From Symsagittifera roscoffensis (Eukaryota > Xenacoelomorpha > Acoela > Convolutidae): a DNA stretch of 64,000 nt. A program made the translations under genes and the position numbers. The stretch lies in the NCBI RefSeq assembly GCF_963678635.1, contig NC_087065.1, forward strand, positions 18,055,623-18,119,622. The letters run 5' to 3'. The notes under the pieces were generated by a model. The model did no database searches. It worked only from the letters and a program-made list of their open reading frames with translations, and was not told where the DNA came from. Position 1 is the stretch's first letter, and each line of letters opens with the position of its first letter. This document shows positions 31,870-43,000 of this stretch, one piece after another.

Positions 31870-33485
31870 CCCATCCGGGTTTTACAGTGTTTTTTAGAAC
31901 AGTTCTTCTGTAATTCAAGGATGGATGATGGACGTTGGTATTTGGCGAACATCATATTTCTTTTGTTTCCTTTTTGTTAAGGAAGTTCCAGGGAGCTGGA
32001 GTTAGGGACATAAGACGTTGTGTTCTTCTTGTGACAACGACTGAGTCTTTGCAACAGCATCAATTCTGGTTTCAGAATGGTTGGCTATGTCAGGTTTTTC
32101 TGTTCTTCGGAGAGAACTTCTTTTGTGTCTGATCTAGTTTGGGAATGGCGTGGAGATTGTGCGTGGAGGGGATGCCTGGTTACTCGGATCTGTACGTATA
32201 CTTGAACATCGAGGTGGTCATTGGTCTAGTTCAATGAAGTCCTTTTCTGCGAAGTCAAGTCGTACTCTAAATCCTTTGAGTTGTGATTGTGAGCGGCATA
32301 TCGATTGTAGTTGGTTATTCTCTCTCGAGTGTAGTGAGGTCGTCTTGTCTTTTGATGTTCGTCCTTGGTGTTGTATTCTGATCTATATATTGCATCATGT
32401 GATTTTACATTTTATAAAACTTTTATTAATTTAATATTTTTTAATAATGATTTTAGTTAGTTGTTTTCACAAAAGCTTTTTGTTTTAGTTCGGTTATTTT
32501 GAAGAGTTACTCACCCTTGAGTAGCTCTTATTAAAAATAAAGGTGTGGTCACAAAGCGTGGATGTAGCGCGGTGGGTTAGGCCGGCTATAGAGCATGCTC
32601 AGGACGTCCTTTCCTGGTGGGTTAGGCCAGGTGTGGGAGTATGATTTCATGCGGTTTTTGTGAGGGGTCCTGTTATGTGACAACGTTTTATGTTGGGTTT
32701 GTTGTGGTTTTACTTATGTTTCTTTGGTTGTGTCCTTTTTTCAAAAATCAAATTGTTTGTGGTATGGGTTTGTCTTTCGACTTTTTTGTGTTTTATTATT
32801 TCTTTCTAAGACTTTGTAATAGTCTTCAAAAGAATAAATTATCCAGTTTTAAACTGGGTTAATCCGGTTTGGGTACCGTTGGTTTCCTTTTCTTAGTCAT
32901 GCTGTTATTCTATGATTTGTGGTATTTAGTAAGCTGCGTTGGTTAGTTTTGTTTAGTATATGATTCCTTTCCAACCGGGTTAAAGGAAAGTTTGAAACAT
33001 GTTATTATGTGTTAGAGTTGTTGAGTGTGAAAACTTGAAACTGAAATTCATTATTTTAAACAATTCTTCGTGGGCGAGCTGTGCGAGTGTGGATAGAATT
33101 TCTGTGCGAATGAATGAAAATATCAAAAGGTTAGTACTGCAATTGCATTTTATTAATTTACTGCATAGAATTTGGAAATTTACTGCTAGTTAGGGGGGAA
33201 TTTTAAGATATAAATTTTCATCATATGTAGATTTACTGCTTTCGGGGGAAAATTTTATAAATTAATTTACTGCATTGGTATTATATTTAATCAATTGTTG
33301 GTGCAAAAGTTTAATAGGGTCTTAAACAGTTTTGAAGAAGTTTGCTATTTTTTATTTTTCGTTTGTGAATTTTTCAGATGATCTAGAATGAAGGCTAAAA
33401 ATCTAAAGAAAACATGATTAAAGAATGGTGAGTTTTTTTAATATTTTAATTAGTTAGTAATATTTACTTAATTCATACTTACCTG
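31870..33485 (-). other. 3' non-coding region of the env-bearing element
   Basis: 1.6 kb with no supported ORF. It holds a near-perfect 11-bp hairpin (aagagttactc 32502-32512, gagtagctctt 32519-32529), a direct repeat ggtgggttaggcc (32571-32583 and 32616-32628), and a 10-bp palindrome AGGACGTCCT (32601-32610) between them. These could be RNA export, packaging or polyadenylation-control structures. Confidence 0.55.
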
Positions 33486-35279
33486 TTAGTCGTCGGGGAA
33501 AAAACCGTGGGGGAAGATGTCGTGAATTAGTTCTGAAGTTGTTAGTAGTTTAGCTAAGATGCGGATGATATTTTTAGTTTGAAGCAGTGGCCAAAGCAAT
33601 TGAAGTGCCTTAATGGTGGTTAGTTCTTCAGTGCCTACTGCAAACTCATAAGGTGTGTTTTGGATTAAGTTATATAATTTGTGGTTAAATTTAGTGTTGT
33701 GGATGAATTCTAAAATGGGGATTTCTATAGGCTGTACAAACTCGTGCGGGATAAGGAAGGGTCGGGATTCTTCGGCGTTGAAGGTCTTGGTGATGGGGCA
33801 GAAAATGTACATTTGGGTTATGGGGTCATAATTACGAAGAATACCATGAAGGTTAGTGTCTTTAATACAATATGTGAAATTTAGGAAATATGGTGAAGTG
33901 TATTTTGAATTGATGAATTGGAAACGATGGTGTGATTGTCTAGAGGGTGTGTGGAGGTCAAAGTGATTTTGGATGAAACGATAGTAACTGTATGTATGTG
34001 TTTGTTTAGTTCGCAACATAATATCGTGTGAGCAGTGTAAATCTCTTTCGTGTGGTGCAAGGAAATGAAAGGTTAGTGAAAAGATTTGGAAGCGTTCTTT
34101 AAAACTTTCGTATGCTTGTGTGCTTGTTAGTGCTTCTGAAATAATGTGGTCAAACTTTCGGTCAAAGATGTTTAGTGTAAATACATATGGTGTCTTGATG
34201 AAAAATTTCTCGGTGATTTGTGGATTAGCGAAGCGATCTTCATCTAAGAATTGATCTTGGTTAGCTCTGATGATGTTGTGATCGTAGTATTCTAGTGTAT
34301 ATTCATTAGCTCTAGGTGCAGTGTGTATTTTTAGTGATTTTTTATATCCTACGTAAGTAAATTGTCTAGCGGTGAGTGGTGTAGTTAGTCGATATAGCAT
34401 GTCTTTGTTTCGGTCTATATCGATGGAAGTGTTGGTTAAAGGTAAGCAAAGAGGGTTAGTGAAATGATAGTATGAGGTCCAAGAGAGAGTGGGCATTAAA
34501 ACGTATTCGTCTACAAAGTTGCGTGTTTCGTTAGCGTCATGAGGGGTGTTTAAGGTGTATTGTGGAAATGAGGGTAAAGTGATAGCTAAAAATTCTCTAG
34601 TGTTAGTATGCTGGGGGTGGTTGATGTATTCACGGGCTGTTCCTGGTTTTGCTGGGAAAGGATGGTTGGGGAATTTTCTTTTAAAAGTGCGGTAAGCTCT
34701 ATTAGTGTTGAGTGAGGATTCAGTTGATGTGGATGATGGTGCTAATGAATCAGTATAATTTGAAGAGGGTGTAGGGGGATTGGATGAATTTGTAGTGGAG
34801 GAGATTTGGTTTATGGTCGGGGTGTTAAGGTGGTAGGGTTGTTGTTGGAGGGTAATAAAATTGTCTAGCTCTGGGGAGATTCGGGGGGTATCTGGGGATG
34901 ATTGGTCAGAATGGTATGAGGAGTAGGTTGGGGTAACTTGGGAAGCATAAGAGGGTGTGGGAGTGATGGGGTCAGGGTTATTGGATAATATGGGTTCAAA
35001 AGGGGGTTGAGAAAAATTAGAAGGGTTATGAAAATTATTGGATGGAGATGGTTCTGAGTCGGCAAATTCATCGGGGGTTTCAATATTCGGGTTATTTAGC
35101 TGTGAGATGGAGTATAAAACTGAAATATGTGAGTTAGTGTCGGAATTCATGCCTGATGTTACATTGCTAGATGGAAAATCGGGTGGCGGAAAAGCAAAAA
35201 GTGGTATTATTGGGATTGAAGAGGTAAGGTTGGTTGGATGGGAATTTGATCGATGGAGTGATCCAAGTTGGCGGCTCAT
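33486..35279 (-). CDS. 597-aa ORF after env, function unknown
   Basis: The first ~190 residues are rich in Ser, Thr, Asn and Pro and probably disordered (starts MSRQLGSLHRSNSHPTN). The rest looks folded, rich in Tyr, Phe and His, with no transmembrane segment or zinc knuckle I can see. Its ATG overlaps the env stop as ATGA (35276-35279), which suggests translation by termination-reinitiation. I do not recognise the family. Since the element lacks a normal gag, it might carry structural or regulatory functions, but that is speculation. Confidence 0.75.
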   Translation of the reverse strand: MSRQLGSLHRSNSHPTNLTSSIPIIPLFAFPPPDFPSSNVTSGMNSDTNSHISVLYSISQLNNPNIETPDEFADSEPSPSNNFHNPSNFSQPPFEPILSNNPDPITPTPSYASQVTPTYSSYHSDQSSPDTPRISPELDNFITLQQQPYHLNTPTINQISSTTNSSNPPTPSSNYTDSLAPSSTSTESSLNTNRAYRTFKRKFPNHPFPAKPGTAREYINHPQHTNTREFLAITLPSFPQYTLNTPHDANETRNFVDEYVLMPTLSWTSYYHFTNPLCLPLTNTSIDIDRNKDMLYRLTTPLTARQFTYVGYKKSLKIHTAPRANEYTLEYYDHNIIRANQDQFLDEDRFANPQITEKFFIKTPYVFTLNIFDRKFDHIISEALTSTQAYESFKERFQIFSLTFHFLAPHERDLHCSHDIMLRTKQTHTYSYYRFIQNHFDLHTPSRQSHHRFQFINSKYTSPYFLNFTYCIKDTNLHGILRNYDPITQMYIFCPITKTFNAEESRPFLIPHEFVQPIEIPILEFIHNTKFNHKLYNLIQNTPYEFAVGTEELTTIKALQLLWPLLQTKNIIRILAKLLTTSELIHDIFPHGFFPDD

Positions 35280-37894
35280 CGTGGGCTAAAAAAATTATTA
35301 TTTTGAGATTGAAAAGCGGTGGTATGGGGTTGTTCAATAATTTGTTCATAAGTATTATCATCGTGTGATTGATGTGTCATTATATGTTGTACGGGACTTT
35401 GTGATGTGGTGAGTCTAAAATGTGGATTATGTGTGATTGCTAAATTTCGAAAATTTCGTGGGACTAGGGATAGTGGATGGTTATTTGGCAGGGGTGGTAA
35501 TTGTGGTGCCGTTGGCTGTGTGTCGACATTGTTATGTTCTTCGTCGTATGTATTCTGTCGTGTTGTTATTTTTGTGTTATATTCTTTTATTTGTGCGTCT
35601 AAAAGAATTTTGTTTATAGATGTGGAAAAAATTCCAAAAAATCCTGCAAAGAGTATGCGTGCTACGCTTGCTTGTCTGTTTACTTGTGTGTGTATAGCAC
35701 ATGTATTGTAGATTCCTTTTAAGAGTGAGAAAAGAAATCCAATAAAGTTAAACATTGCGTATAAAATAGTCAATTTTTCTAAGATGTAGTAGGGCCATCC
35801 TAGAAAATCTAGGATCTCATTTTTGAGTGTAACAAAGCTAAAAATGTTGATTGGTGATATATCTTGGGGACGGTATTTTTCGCCGTTTAGATATATATAA
35901 TCTTTAATGTCTTTAAAATATCCGCTATAGTCTTGCGTGTAGATATCGGCAAATCCTGCGGTTTCTGCAAGTTTGCGTAAATTTTGGTCTATTGATTGTC
36001 TTTGTATAGTGTCCATTTGTGTTAATAATTCTTGGAATTGTTGTGTTCTAATGTGATGTTGAATATCTGATTTTGAATAGATTCCTATTGATTGTAAGTC
36101 TATATTTGGGTTTCGAGCGATAGCGCGAATGCTTTCTGGTGAAAATTTTTTGAGTGATTGCATTAATGTGGGGTATGGAGTGAGAAGATAATATTTATTT
36201 TCATCAGGGTTTAGTTGTACTACATTGTGGCTATTTTCTGATCCACATGGGACTGCGGTATCCCAGAAATAGGTTCTTCGTGAAAGTGTATCCACGAAAT
36301 GTACTTTATTCTTATAAAAGATAGGGATTCTTTTATAACATCGTTTATCTTCAAAAACGTATAGTGGTGATACTTTTTTAGTACAAGTATAAAACCATAA
36401 GATGTTTCCTTCGTAGTCTAAAAAATTTGATCTATTTCCTGATAATAAGTATCCTGCGTAGGGTATTTTTAATACTGCTAGTGCAAGTGATTGTAATATT
36501 TGTGTTCGTTCTAATTCGCATAGTTGATGTAGTGTTTCTAATTCGGAGAGTGACATTTCTTGAAAAATGCGGCTAATTGTATAGTCTAGTTTCATATCCA
36601 AATGAATATCATAGTGGATATTACCAAAATATGTAGTATTCATTAGTGATAATTCTTGTAAGCGTGTGCTTCTGGTGTCGTAAGGTTTTAGATGTCCACC
36701 AGGTTGTCCGTTGCTTTTTTGAAAATTAACTGGTATATAGGATGTTCCTTCGTTTGGAGGATGACCTGTGGCATATGGGTCGATTTTTACTTTTCCAGTG
36801 GTCATGTCGAATCCTTTTTCGTATTCAACTAATATTTCAGAGTATTGTGTTCTGTGAAGTGGATTCCTGTATTTACATGCAAGTTCTGTTTCTTGATATA
36901 TTTGAAAACGTGTCAATTTATTTTCTATATTGTCTATGTTTCTAAAATCGGAACTTAGTTTGCGTGATGGATGGACTTGTTCATAAGGAATTGATTGTAT
37001 GAAATATTTTTCGTGAAATTTTATCATACGAGCGTGTATTTTTGCTACTTGAAATGTTGTACATGTGTCTTCGGGGAACCAAACAATTGTTGCTTGTGTT
37101 CTTGTTGTAGGGTCGCAATATCCTTGATCATTTTTACAAGGTAGTCGGATTCCTTGATAGATCATTGTATTATCAGATAAATCTCGTGTGAGTTGTATTT
37201 TTTCGAGTTGTATTTTCCAATCGAAAAACATTATTTCTTGGTATCCTTTATTTTTCGTGTCTGCTTTGCAGTTTGATGGGTTATTTATACCAATGTGTGG
37301 TATCCAATGTTTATCATGTAGGTCATAGGTTAATCGTCCGTGTGCGCCGTTATACGGGTATTTTTCGTCTAGTTTTATATGTCCTTGGTGTCTTTCAAGT
37401 TGTGATTGATGTACAGAGTCTGAAAAAACTTGAAAATTAACTAATTTTCTTTGGGAATTTTTATTTTGTGTGATGTTTAGTCTAAGTAATTCATTTTTAC
37501 AATCGTCGGGATTGAGATGTAAAAGACGTTCTATATTACTTTGATAGAATGATTCATGGTCAAGTCGGTTTTTGTTTCCGTTCGAGACTTGTGAACAATG
37601 TACTTTCTTTTCGGAAAATGTTGCTGTGAATTTATAACCTGTAACTGTTGTTGCTCGGGCTTTTGAATAGAGTGTTGCTATTATATCTGTGGTTTCTATA
37701 GCTTGTGGTTCTGTTTCACATTGTGATACTTGATTTATTGCATATTTATGTAGTGTTTTTTGTTCATTTTCTTCGCAATCGTAATGTGTTACTAATAAAT
37801 CTTGTGGTCCTGTACGAGGAGAAGGGTTTATGTTTTGATTTGAGATTACTAGAAAAAGGAGTTGGAGAAGAATTAATAATTTTAGAATATACAT
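35276..37894 (-). CDS. env: Envelope-like glycoprotein, 872 aa
   Basis: A membrane fusion/attachment-type protein judged from architecture and position after pol. It has an N-terminal signal peptide (residues 1-18, MYILKLLILLQLLFLVIS), a long Cys-containing ectodomain with several N-glycosylation sequons, and a hydrophobic segment near residues 700-725 (KLTILYAMFNFIGFLFSLL). A second follows near 745-765, then a tail rich in Asn, Gln, Pro and His. The ATG overlaps the end of the upstream 378-codon frame by 13 nt and the stop overlaps the next ORF as ATGA. I cannot say from sequence alone which viral glycoprotein lineage it came from. The frame is unbroken. Confidence 0.75.
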   Translation of the reverse strand: MYILKLLILLQLLFLVISNQNINPSPRTGPQDLLVTHYDCEENEQKTLHKYAINQVSQCETEPQAIETTDIIATLYSKARATTVTGYKFTATFSEKKVHCSQVSNGNKNRLDHESFYQSNIERLLHLNPDDCKNELLRLNITQNKNSQRKLVNFQVFSDSVHQSQLERHQGHIKLDEKYPYNGAHGRLTYDLHDKHWIPHIGINNPSNCKADTKNKGYQEIMFFDWKIQLEKIQLTRDLSDNTMIYQGIRLPCKNDQGYCDPTTRTQATIVWFPEDTCTTFQVAKIHARMIKFHEKYFIQSIPYEQVHPSRKLSSDFRNIDNIENKLTRFQIYQETELACKYRNPLHRTQYSEILVEYEKGFDMTTGKVKIDPYATGHPPNEGTSYIPVNFQKSNGQPGGHLKPYDTRSTRLQELSLMNTTYFGNIHYDIHLDMKLDYTISRIFQEMSLSELETLHQLCELERTQILQSLALAVLKIPYAGYLLSGNRSNFLDYEGNILWFYTCTKKVSPLYVFEDKRCYKRIPIFYKNKVHFVDTLSRRTYFWDTAVPCGSENSHNVVQLNPDENKYYLLTPYPTLMQSLKKFSPESIRAIARNPNIDLQSIGIYSKSDIQHHIRTQQFQELLTQMDTIQRQSIDQNLRKLAETAGFADIYTQDYSGYFKDIKDYIYLNGEKYRPQDISPINIFSFVTLKNEILDFLGWPYYILEKLTILYAMFNFIGFLFSLLKGIYNTCAIHTQVNRQASVARILFAGFFGIFSTSINKILLDAQIKEYNTKITTRQNTYDEEHNNVDTQPTAPQLPPLPNNHPLSLVPRNFRNLAITHNPHFRLTTSQSPVQHIMTHQSHDDNTYEQIIEQPHTTAFQSQNNNFFSPR

Positions 37895-39018
37895 GTGTAT
37901 GATAATCCTGAGTATGGGTTATAAAATGTAATGTAACCAATTGTGTTTTTGGTGTATCTGTCGTATTTATATATTACTTCAGTAGTTATAAACGGTGGTG
38001 GTAGTGATTGAGCTGTTATGTTAGGTGGATTTAATGGGTAGGGATGTTGTGTAATATTGTTTAATTTAACTGTGATTTCAAACTTTAATTGTAAACTGTT
38101 TTGTTGGAGTATTTGAATATTGTGATCACGGATATCGTTGTGAATATCTTGGCGATATTGTAATCTATTAAGTGCCCAGTTATGAAGGCGGTTACTTTCT
38201 TGATGTTGTCCAAATAGTGGTGGAGGTGCTGTGAATGTATTCCAATCTAATCTTAAAGGAATATTTATTGATGATTGTTCTCGATATCTGGCGTCGAGAT
38301 TATTTGGAAAATTTAAGTTAAAGGGTAGTGGTGAAAATTGGCTTGTTGATGGTGTTGATGGTAGTGATAATGTTTCTGGTAGTGATGAGGATGTTGTTGT
38401 ATCCGTAGAAATATCTATGGGGTCATTGACTAAATTTGGTTCACCTTGTGTGAATGAATGTGTAGTCCAATATGGCAATCGTGATGTTAGGTTTGGGGGG
38501 TTAAAAGGATTTTCTCGTATTTGTTCAGATGTTGGTGTTGAACCTAAGTAGTCTGAAGGTAGACTTGAAGTGCTTCGTTGTGAAAAAGGTGTAGGAGTTT
38601 CTGGTGTAATACCAGTGGTGTTTTCTGGAGTGGTTTGTGTTGGGGATTGAGGTATATCAAAATGAACTCGGGGAGTTTGAAAATTTCTATTTCGTCGAGG
38701 ATGTATAATTTGTCTATTTATTTCTGTTGTGTTTTGGTTTTGACTAAGGTTTCGTATTCTATTTAGTTCTTGTGGTAGTGTTGGGTAAAGATTATATGTT
38801 GGTTCACTTAGAGGTGCTTGTCGTTGAACTGGTTCTAGTGGTTCAGATAAACGAGCGTGCCGTTCTTCAAAAGTGTATGGATTGTCTTGAAAAGAAATTC
38901 GTGTAGATGTTTGAGGATTTTGAGTAGTTGAAGGTGGTGTTGGATTATCTTGGGATGATGTCGGTGAAGACTGATTTTGTGACTGTTGGGTAGCAATTTT
39001 TGATGGATTTTTGAATTG
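37882..39018 (-). CDS. 378-codon frame without any methionine
   Basis: Open from just after a TAA at 39019-39021 to the stop at 37882-37884, yet it contains no ATG. The product is Pro/Thr/Ser/Gln-rich at first (SQNQSSPTSSQDNPTPPSTT), then carries a Tyr-containing C-terminal portion (FITTEVIYKYDRYTKN to YSGLSYTCIF). Codon use matches its neighbours, so it looks coding. Expression would need splicing to a leader or upstream exon, or a non-AUG start. It overlaps env by 13 nt. The family is unknown. Confidence 0.6.
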   Translation of the reverse strand, partial: QFKNPSKIATQQSQNQSSPTSSQDNPTPPSTTQNPQTSTRISFQDNPYTFEERHARLSEPLEPVQRQAPLSEPTYNLYPTLPQELNRIRNLSQNQNTTEINRQIIHPRRNRNFQTPRVHFDIPQSPTQTTPENTTGITPETPTPFSQRSTSSLPSDYLGSTPTSEQIRENPFNPPNLTSRLPYWTTHSFTQGEPNLVNDPIDISTDTTTSSSLPETLSLPSTPSTSQFSPLPFNLNFPNNLDARYREQSSINIPLRLDWNTFTAPPPLFGQHQESNRLHNWALNRLQYRQDIHNDIRDHNIQILQQNSLQLKFEITVKLNNITQHPYPLNPPNITAQSLPPPFITTEVIYKYDRYTKNTIGYITFYNPYSGLSYTCIF

Positions 39019-39023
39019 TTACT

Positions 39024-39212
39024 TTAGTGAGAATTTTTGTGTTTATTATAATATTCTTCTAAAAAAAGAATTAGAAAAATTGTTGCTAGGGCAAATGTGA
39101 TGATTGCTTTCTTTATACATTTACAGATGGTCAAAATGAGGGATGATAAAAATGTTATGAAAATTACAAACAATAAAAAAATATCAGTTCTACTGAAAAT
39201 TGTTCGTATCAT
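39024..39212 (-). CDS. Small membrane protein, 62 aa
   Basis: Begins MIRTIFSRTDIFLLFVIFIT. Two hydrophobic segments are separated by a short KCIKK turn, with a charged tail (EEYYNKHKNSH). Its ATG overlaps the stop of the preceding 76-aa ORF as ATGA, so the two are probably co-translated. It could be a viroporin-like accessory protein; that rests only on size and hydropathy. Confidence 0.55.
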   Translation of the reverse strand: MIRTIFSRTDIFLLFVIFITFLSSLILTICKCIKKAIITFALATIFLILFLEEYYNKHKNSH

Positions 39213-39439
39213 TTAGACAAGTTGTTAAAATCGTACCTGTGGATATATTCAAGGGTTTTGGAAAGTTGGAGGAATAGTTCAATTATTGTGTAGAAAATTA
39301 AAAAAATGTTACAAAAAATTATTATGATTATTAGAAAAGATTCAATGATATCAAAAAGAAATATTATAAAGGCTTGAAGTATTGAAAAAAAATGTTTAAA
39401 ATTGATAAGTATTTGAGCGACTGTTTGAGAGAAAAGCAT
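39209..39439 (-). CDS. Small membrane protein, 76 aa
   Basis: Starts at an ATG (MLFSQTVAQILINFKHFFSI) and is dominated by Ile, Phe and Leu over two likely transmembrane stretches, with a short polar end (YIHRYDFNNLSK). Linked to the 62-aa ORF by a 4-nt ATGA overlap. No family recognised. Confidence 0.5.
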   Translation of the reverse strand: MLFSQTVAQILINFKHFFSILQAFIIFLFDIIESFLIIIIIFCNIFLIFYTIIELFLQLSKTLEYIHRYDFNNLSK

Positions 39440-40039
39440 TTAAGAAATGATCTCTTGGTCGAATATTTTTTGCTGTTTGAGGCGATTTTCTAGTGTGGTC
39501 GAATTATTTATTAGTTTTTTGACAAGTGGGTTGAGTTTCGTAAAAAATTGTTGGGGGCAATTTTCATGGTGACTGGGAGGTCGTCTTTTTCTTTATTTTT
39601 GTTTGTCAAATGATCCGGGGTATGGTGAGATTTTTATACTTTAGGCTAATTAAAATCTTCATTTTGTGACTTTAGGCTAAGTTATCAAATTTGTTTTGGG
39701 GGTATTCGTGGTCTGAGTTGGGGAAATATTGTTGATCTTTGGGTTATTAGATAAGGGAGGGGTACGGTATTATGGTGATATTTATTTTAGCTGTCAAGTT
39801 GGAGTGGTTTGCTTATTTTTAACCTGGAGGTTGTAAAGTTATAGTTAGAGATGTGCCTGGAGTTCTAGATTATTCGTCTAATTGATCTTAGTTTGAGTTA
39901 GAGAAAGTGGCGGATTGGATGAATCCTATTGGTCTATTTTGAACTAGAATTATTGCTTACTTGTGAGCATGTTATTTTGAAAAATTGAAATGAAAAATGT
40001 TACGGAGGTTTCAAGGTTGTGAAGTATAAAATCTTAAAA
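39440..40039 (-). other. Non-coding gap between pol and the small membrane ORFs
   Basis: 600 bp without a supported ORF. It is the natural place for a splice acceptor or promoter serving the downstream env cluster, but I could not pick a single convincing site. Confidence 0.35.
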
Positions 40040-43000
40040 TTACTTTTTAAATTCTACTTTCTTTAATATTTTAGATTGGGGGATGAACATTTTGTAGTTT
40101 TTACGTGGTTGATTTCGGAGTCTTGTTGTTTTTCTATGTTCTGATTTGTCTATTTCTTCTTGGGATATTATTTGTTCTGTCATTTTTCTATTTTTTCTTT
40201 GTTTTGGAGATTCTTTATGGTTTTGTGTATTGTTTTTGGTGGCGGTTGGTTTTGTGTTTTGATTTTCGGTGGGGTTATCATTTTGTTCTGTGTTTTTCAG
40301 ATGTGGTTCATTTTGAATGATTTTTAATCCTGTGAAAGAATATAATTGGGTTAATTCGCGGAGTGCGTATTCTTTTGGGTAATAAGGTAATAGGTTGTTT
40401 CGATGTTGAACGATTTCTTTTTTGTTTGAGTCGGTAATTTTATATGTGACATCAGTGGGTTTTGCAATTATTTGGTATGGTCCTTTTCGGAGGGGTTGTA
40501 ATTTTTTAGAAATTCCTTTTTGAGTATTAAAATTAGGTATTAAAACAAATGTTCCAATTTTTAAATCGGAAGCTGGTGTAAAACGTGAATTGATTTGTTC
40601 ATTTATGTTTTGTCTTTGTAATAACTTTTTCGTTATTTTTTGATAAATTTCATTGTGTTTCTTATCTCTATTTAAAATCCATTCGGTGTGTGTACCGGAG
40701 GCTAGTTTAAGAATTTGTGGGTGATGAAAATGATCTTCATCGTGTGTATGTAAAGGTAGGTTATAACAAATTGAGTCTTTATTTGGTTGACAATAACCTT
40801 GTGCGTTTTTATGAGAATTTGCTGTAAACATTATTGGTTTGCGTGGCTTTTGGTTAAAAACCATTTCGTATGGTGACATTCCTAAAGTTGTCGTAATTTG
40901 TGAATTATACGCTAAGGGAAATAATTTTACATCTGCTGACCATTCGGTATATTTTGTATCATTTCCGTTGATGATACATCTAAGATATTCTTGTAGTGAA
41001 CGGTTCATACCTTCGACTAAGCCGTTTGTCCAAGGTGCATGAGATGTACGTGGTTTGTGTTTAATGTTGTATAAATGACATAGTGTTATTATTTCATTAT
41101 TTATGAATTCTGTACCATTGTCTGTGACTAAAATTTCTGGTAGTCCAAATTTTGCTATCCAGTGTTCATAAAGTGTTGTATATGCGTAATAAGCATTACA
41201 ATGTGGTACTGGGTTAAGTGCTACATAGTGTGTGAATGCGTCAACAATTACCATAATGTAGGAGTTTCCTTCTGATGAGGGTGAAATTGGTCCTTTAGTA
41301 TCAAATGAGATACGGTGATTAAAGTATAAACTTTGTCCTTTAAAATCTTGTTTTTGTGCTATTTGTTTTTGATTTGGGTAAGGTTTATTCAGTTGACATA
41401 CTATACAATCATTGCATAGTACTTTTATCCAAATTGGTGCATTTGGGAAGTAAAAATTTTGTATAAAATTTGAATATGTTTTTTCTGATCCAGAGTGTCC
41501 TTTAATATTTTGTGTATGTGAAATATTAAAAGCTATAAGAATCATACTTATAGGGAGACAGGGAACTGTAGATTCATTCAGGTTATACTCTAAAAGGTCT
41601 GTATTTTCGTTAATTGTTGTGTTGTTAAATTTGCGAAAGTATCGGAGGAGTGTTTTGTTTCCTAGAATGGTTGAATCTGCTTTGATAGGTTTAGTTTTAT
41701 ATTTGTGCCATGATTTCAGTTGTCGAATTACTGGGTCAAGGTTTTGATATTGTTTCAGTGTTGAAATTGTAATCGTATCTGTTGGGGGGAGAAAAATGTT
41801 TTCAATTTCGAATTTAGATAAGGGTATTGTATCAAGTGGGTCGTGAAGGTCAAAAACTTGATTTATTGTGTATTTTGAATCATTTGTTTGTGGTCCTGAT
41901 AAATTTATTTTATCAGTTAAATCTTCTTTTTCAATTAGTGGAAAATGGTCTTTTTTAGGCAGGTGTTGTTTTGTTCGTTTTTGTTGGGTGTTATTTTTTA
42001 TCCATTGAGAATATGGGATTGGTTTAAAAGTTGATGTTCCAAGTAGGTCAACTTCATAATGATTATTTTGACAATCTAAATAAAGTGGGAAATGTTGTAA
42101 ATTATTTATTTGTGATTGTTCGATATCAGTTTTAACTGCATATTTGCATTCTAATCGAGGTGATGTTTCGTTTTCTGCAAGGTAGAATTTTATGTTTTTG
42201 GGTATTTCAACTGTTGTTTTTCGTGTAAGTAATTCAGGTGGTGTATTTCGACTTAAGGTGTCTGGTAATGCAAGATTTTTTCCTGCAGTCCAAACTATAT
42301 GTAAGTTTGGAAACTTCATTAGAATTAGTTGAAATCTGTAAACTCGGTGGTTTGGGTTAGATTTCTGTGTGAAAAGAAAAATGATTGGTTTGTGATCTGT
42401 GAATAGAACTGTTGGATGTTTTGATCCAAGTATCAGAAATTCATATTCTGTCAGTGTATAGATTATGGCTGTACATTCTCTCATTAGGGTTGAAAGTCTT
42501 AGCTCTGCTTGAGTGAATAATCGAGAATTTGCTGATATCAAGTTCATTTTATTTGTACCATTATGTGATTGTAATAGTGCTGCGCCGATGCCAAAGTTCG
42601 AAGCATCGCACATTGCATAAAATGGTTGATCAGGGTCTGGAATTGTGTTTGAAATTTGTTCAGTTAAAAGTTTCTTTATTTCTTCGAATCGTGCTTGATG
42701 TTCTGTATTCCATTCAAAATTATTTTGTTGTCTAAGGATGTTGTAAAATGGTCGTAGATATAATTGCATTTTATAAACATATTTACTTAAAAAGTTTAAC
42801 ATTCCAAGGAATTCTTGGATTTTCTTTTTATTTGTTGGTGGTTGAAGTTTTTGAATAGCGTCAATGCGTGATTTCAGTGGAGTGATTGTTTTTCTTTCTA
42901 TGTTATGTCCTAAGAATTTAACTCTTGTCAAAAAGAAGTGTGATTTATCGGGGGCGGCCTTCAGATTTTCGTTCTGAAGTATTTGGTGATATTTTTCTAA

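Noticed and set aside
31792..33193. Plus-strand ORFs of 60-94 aa in the 3' region of the env-bearing element
   Set aside because: Short, not conserved in style with the element's genes, and antisense to its coding strand.
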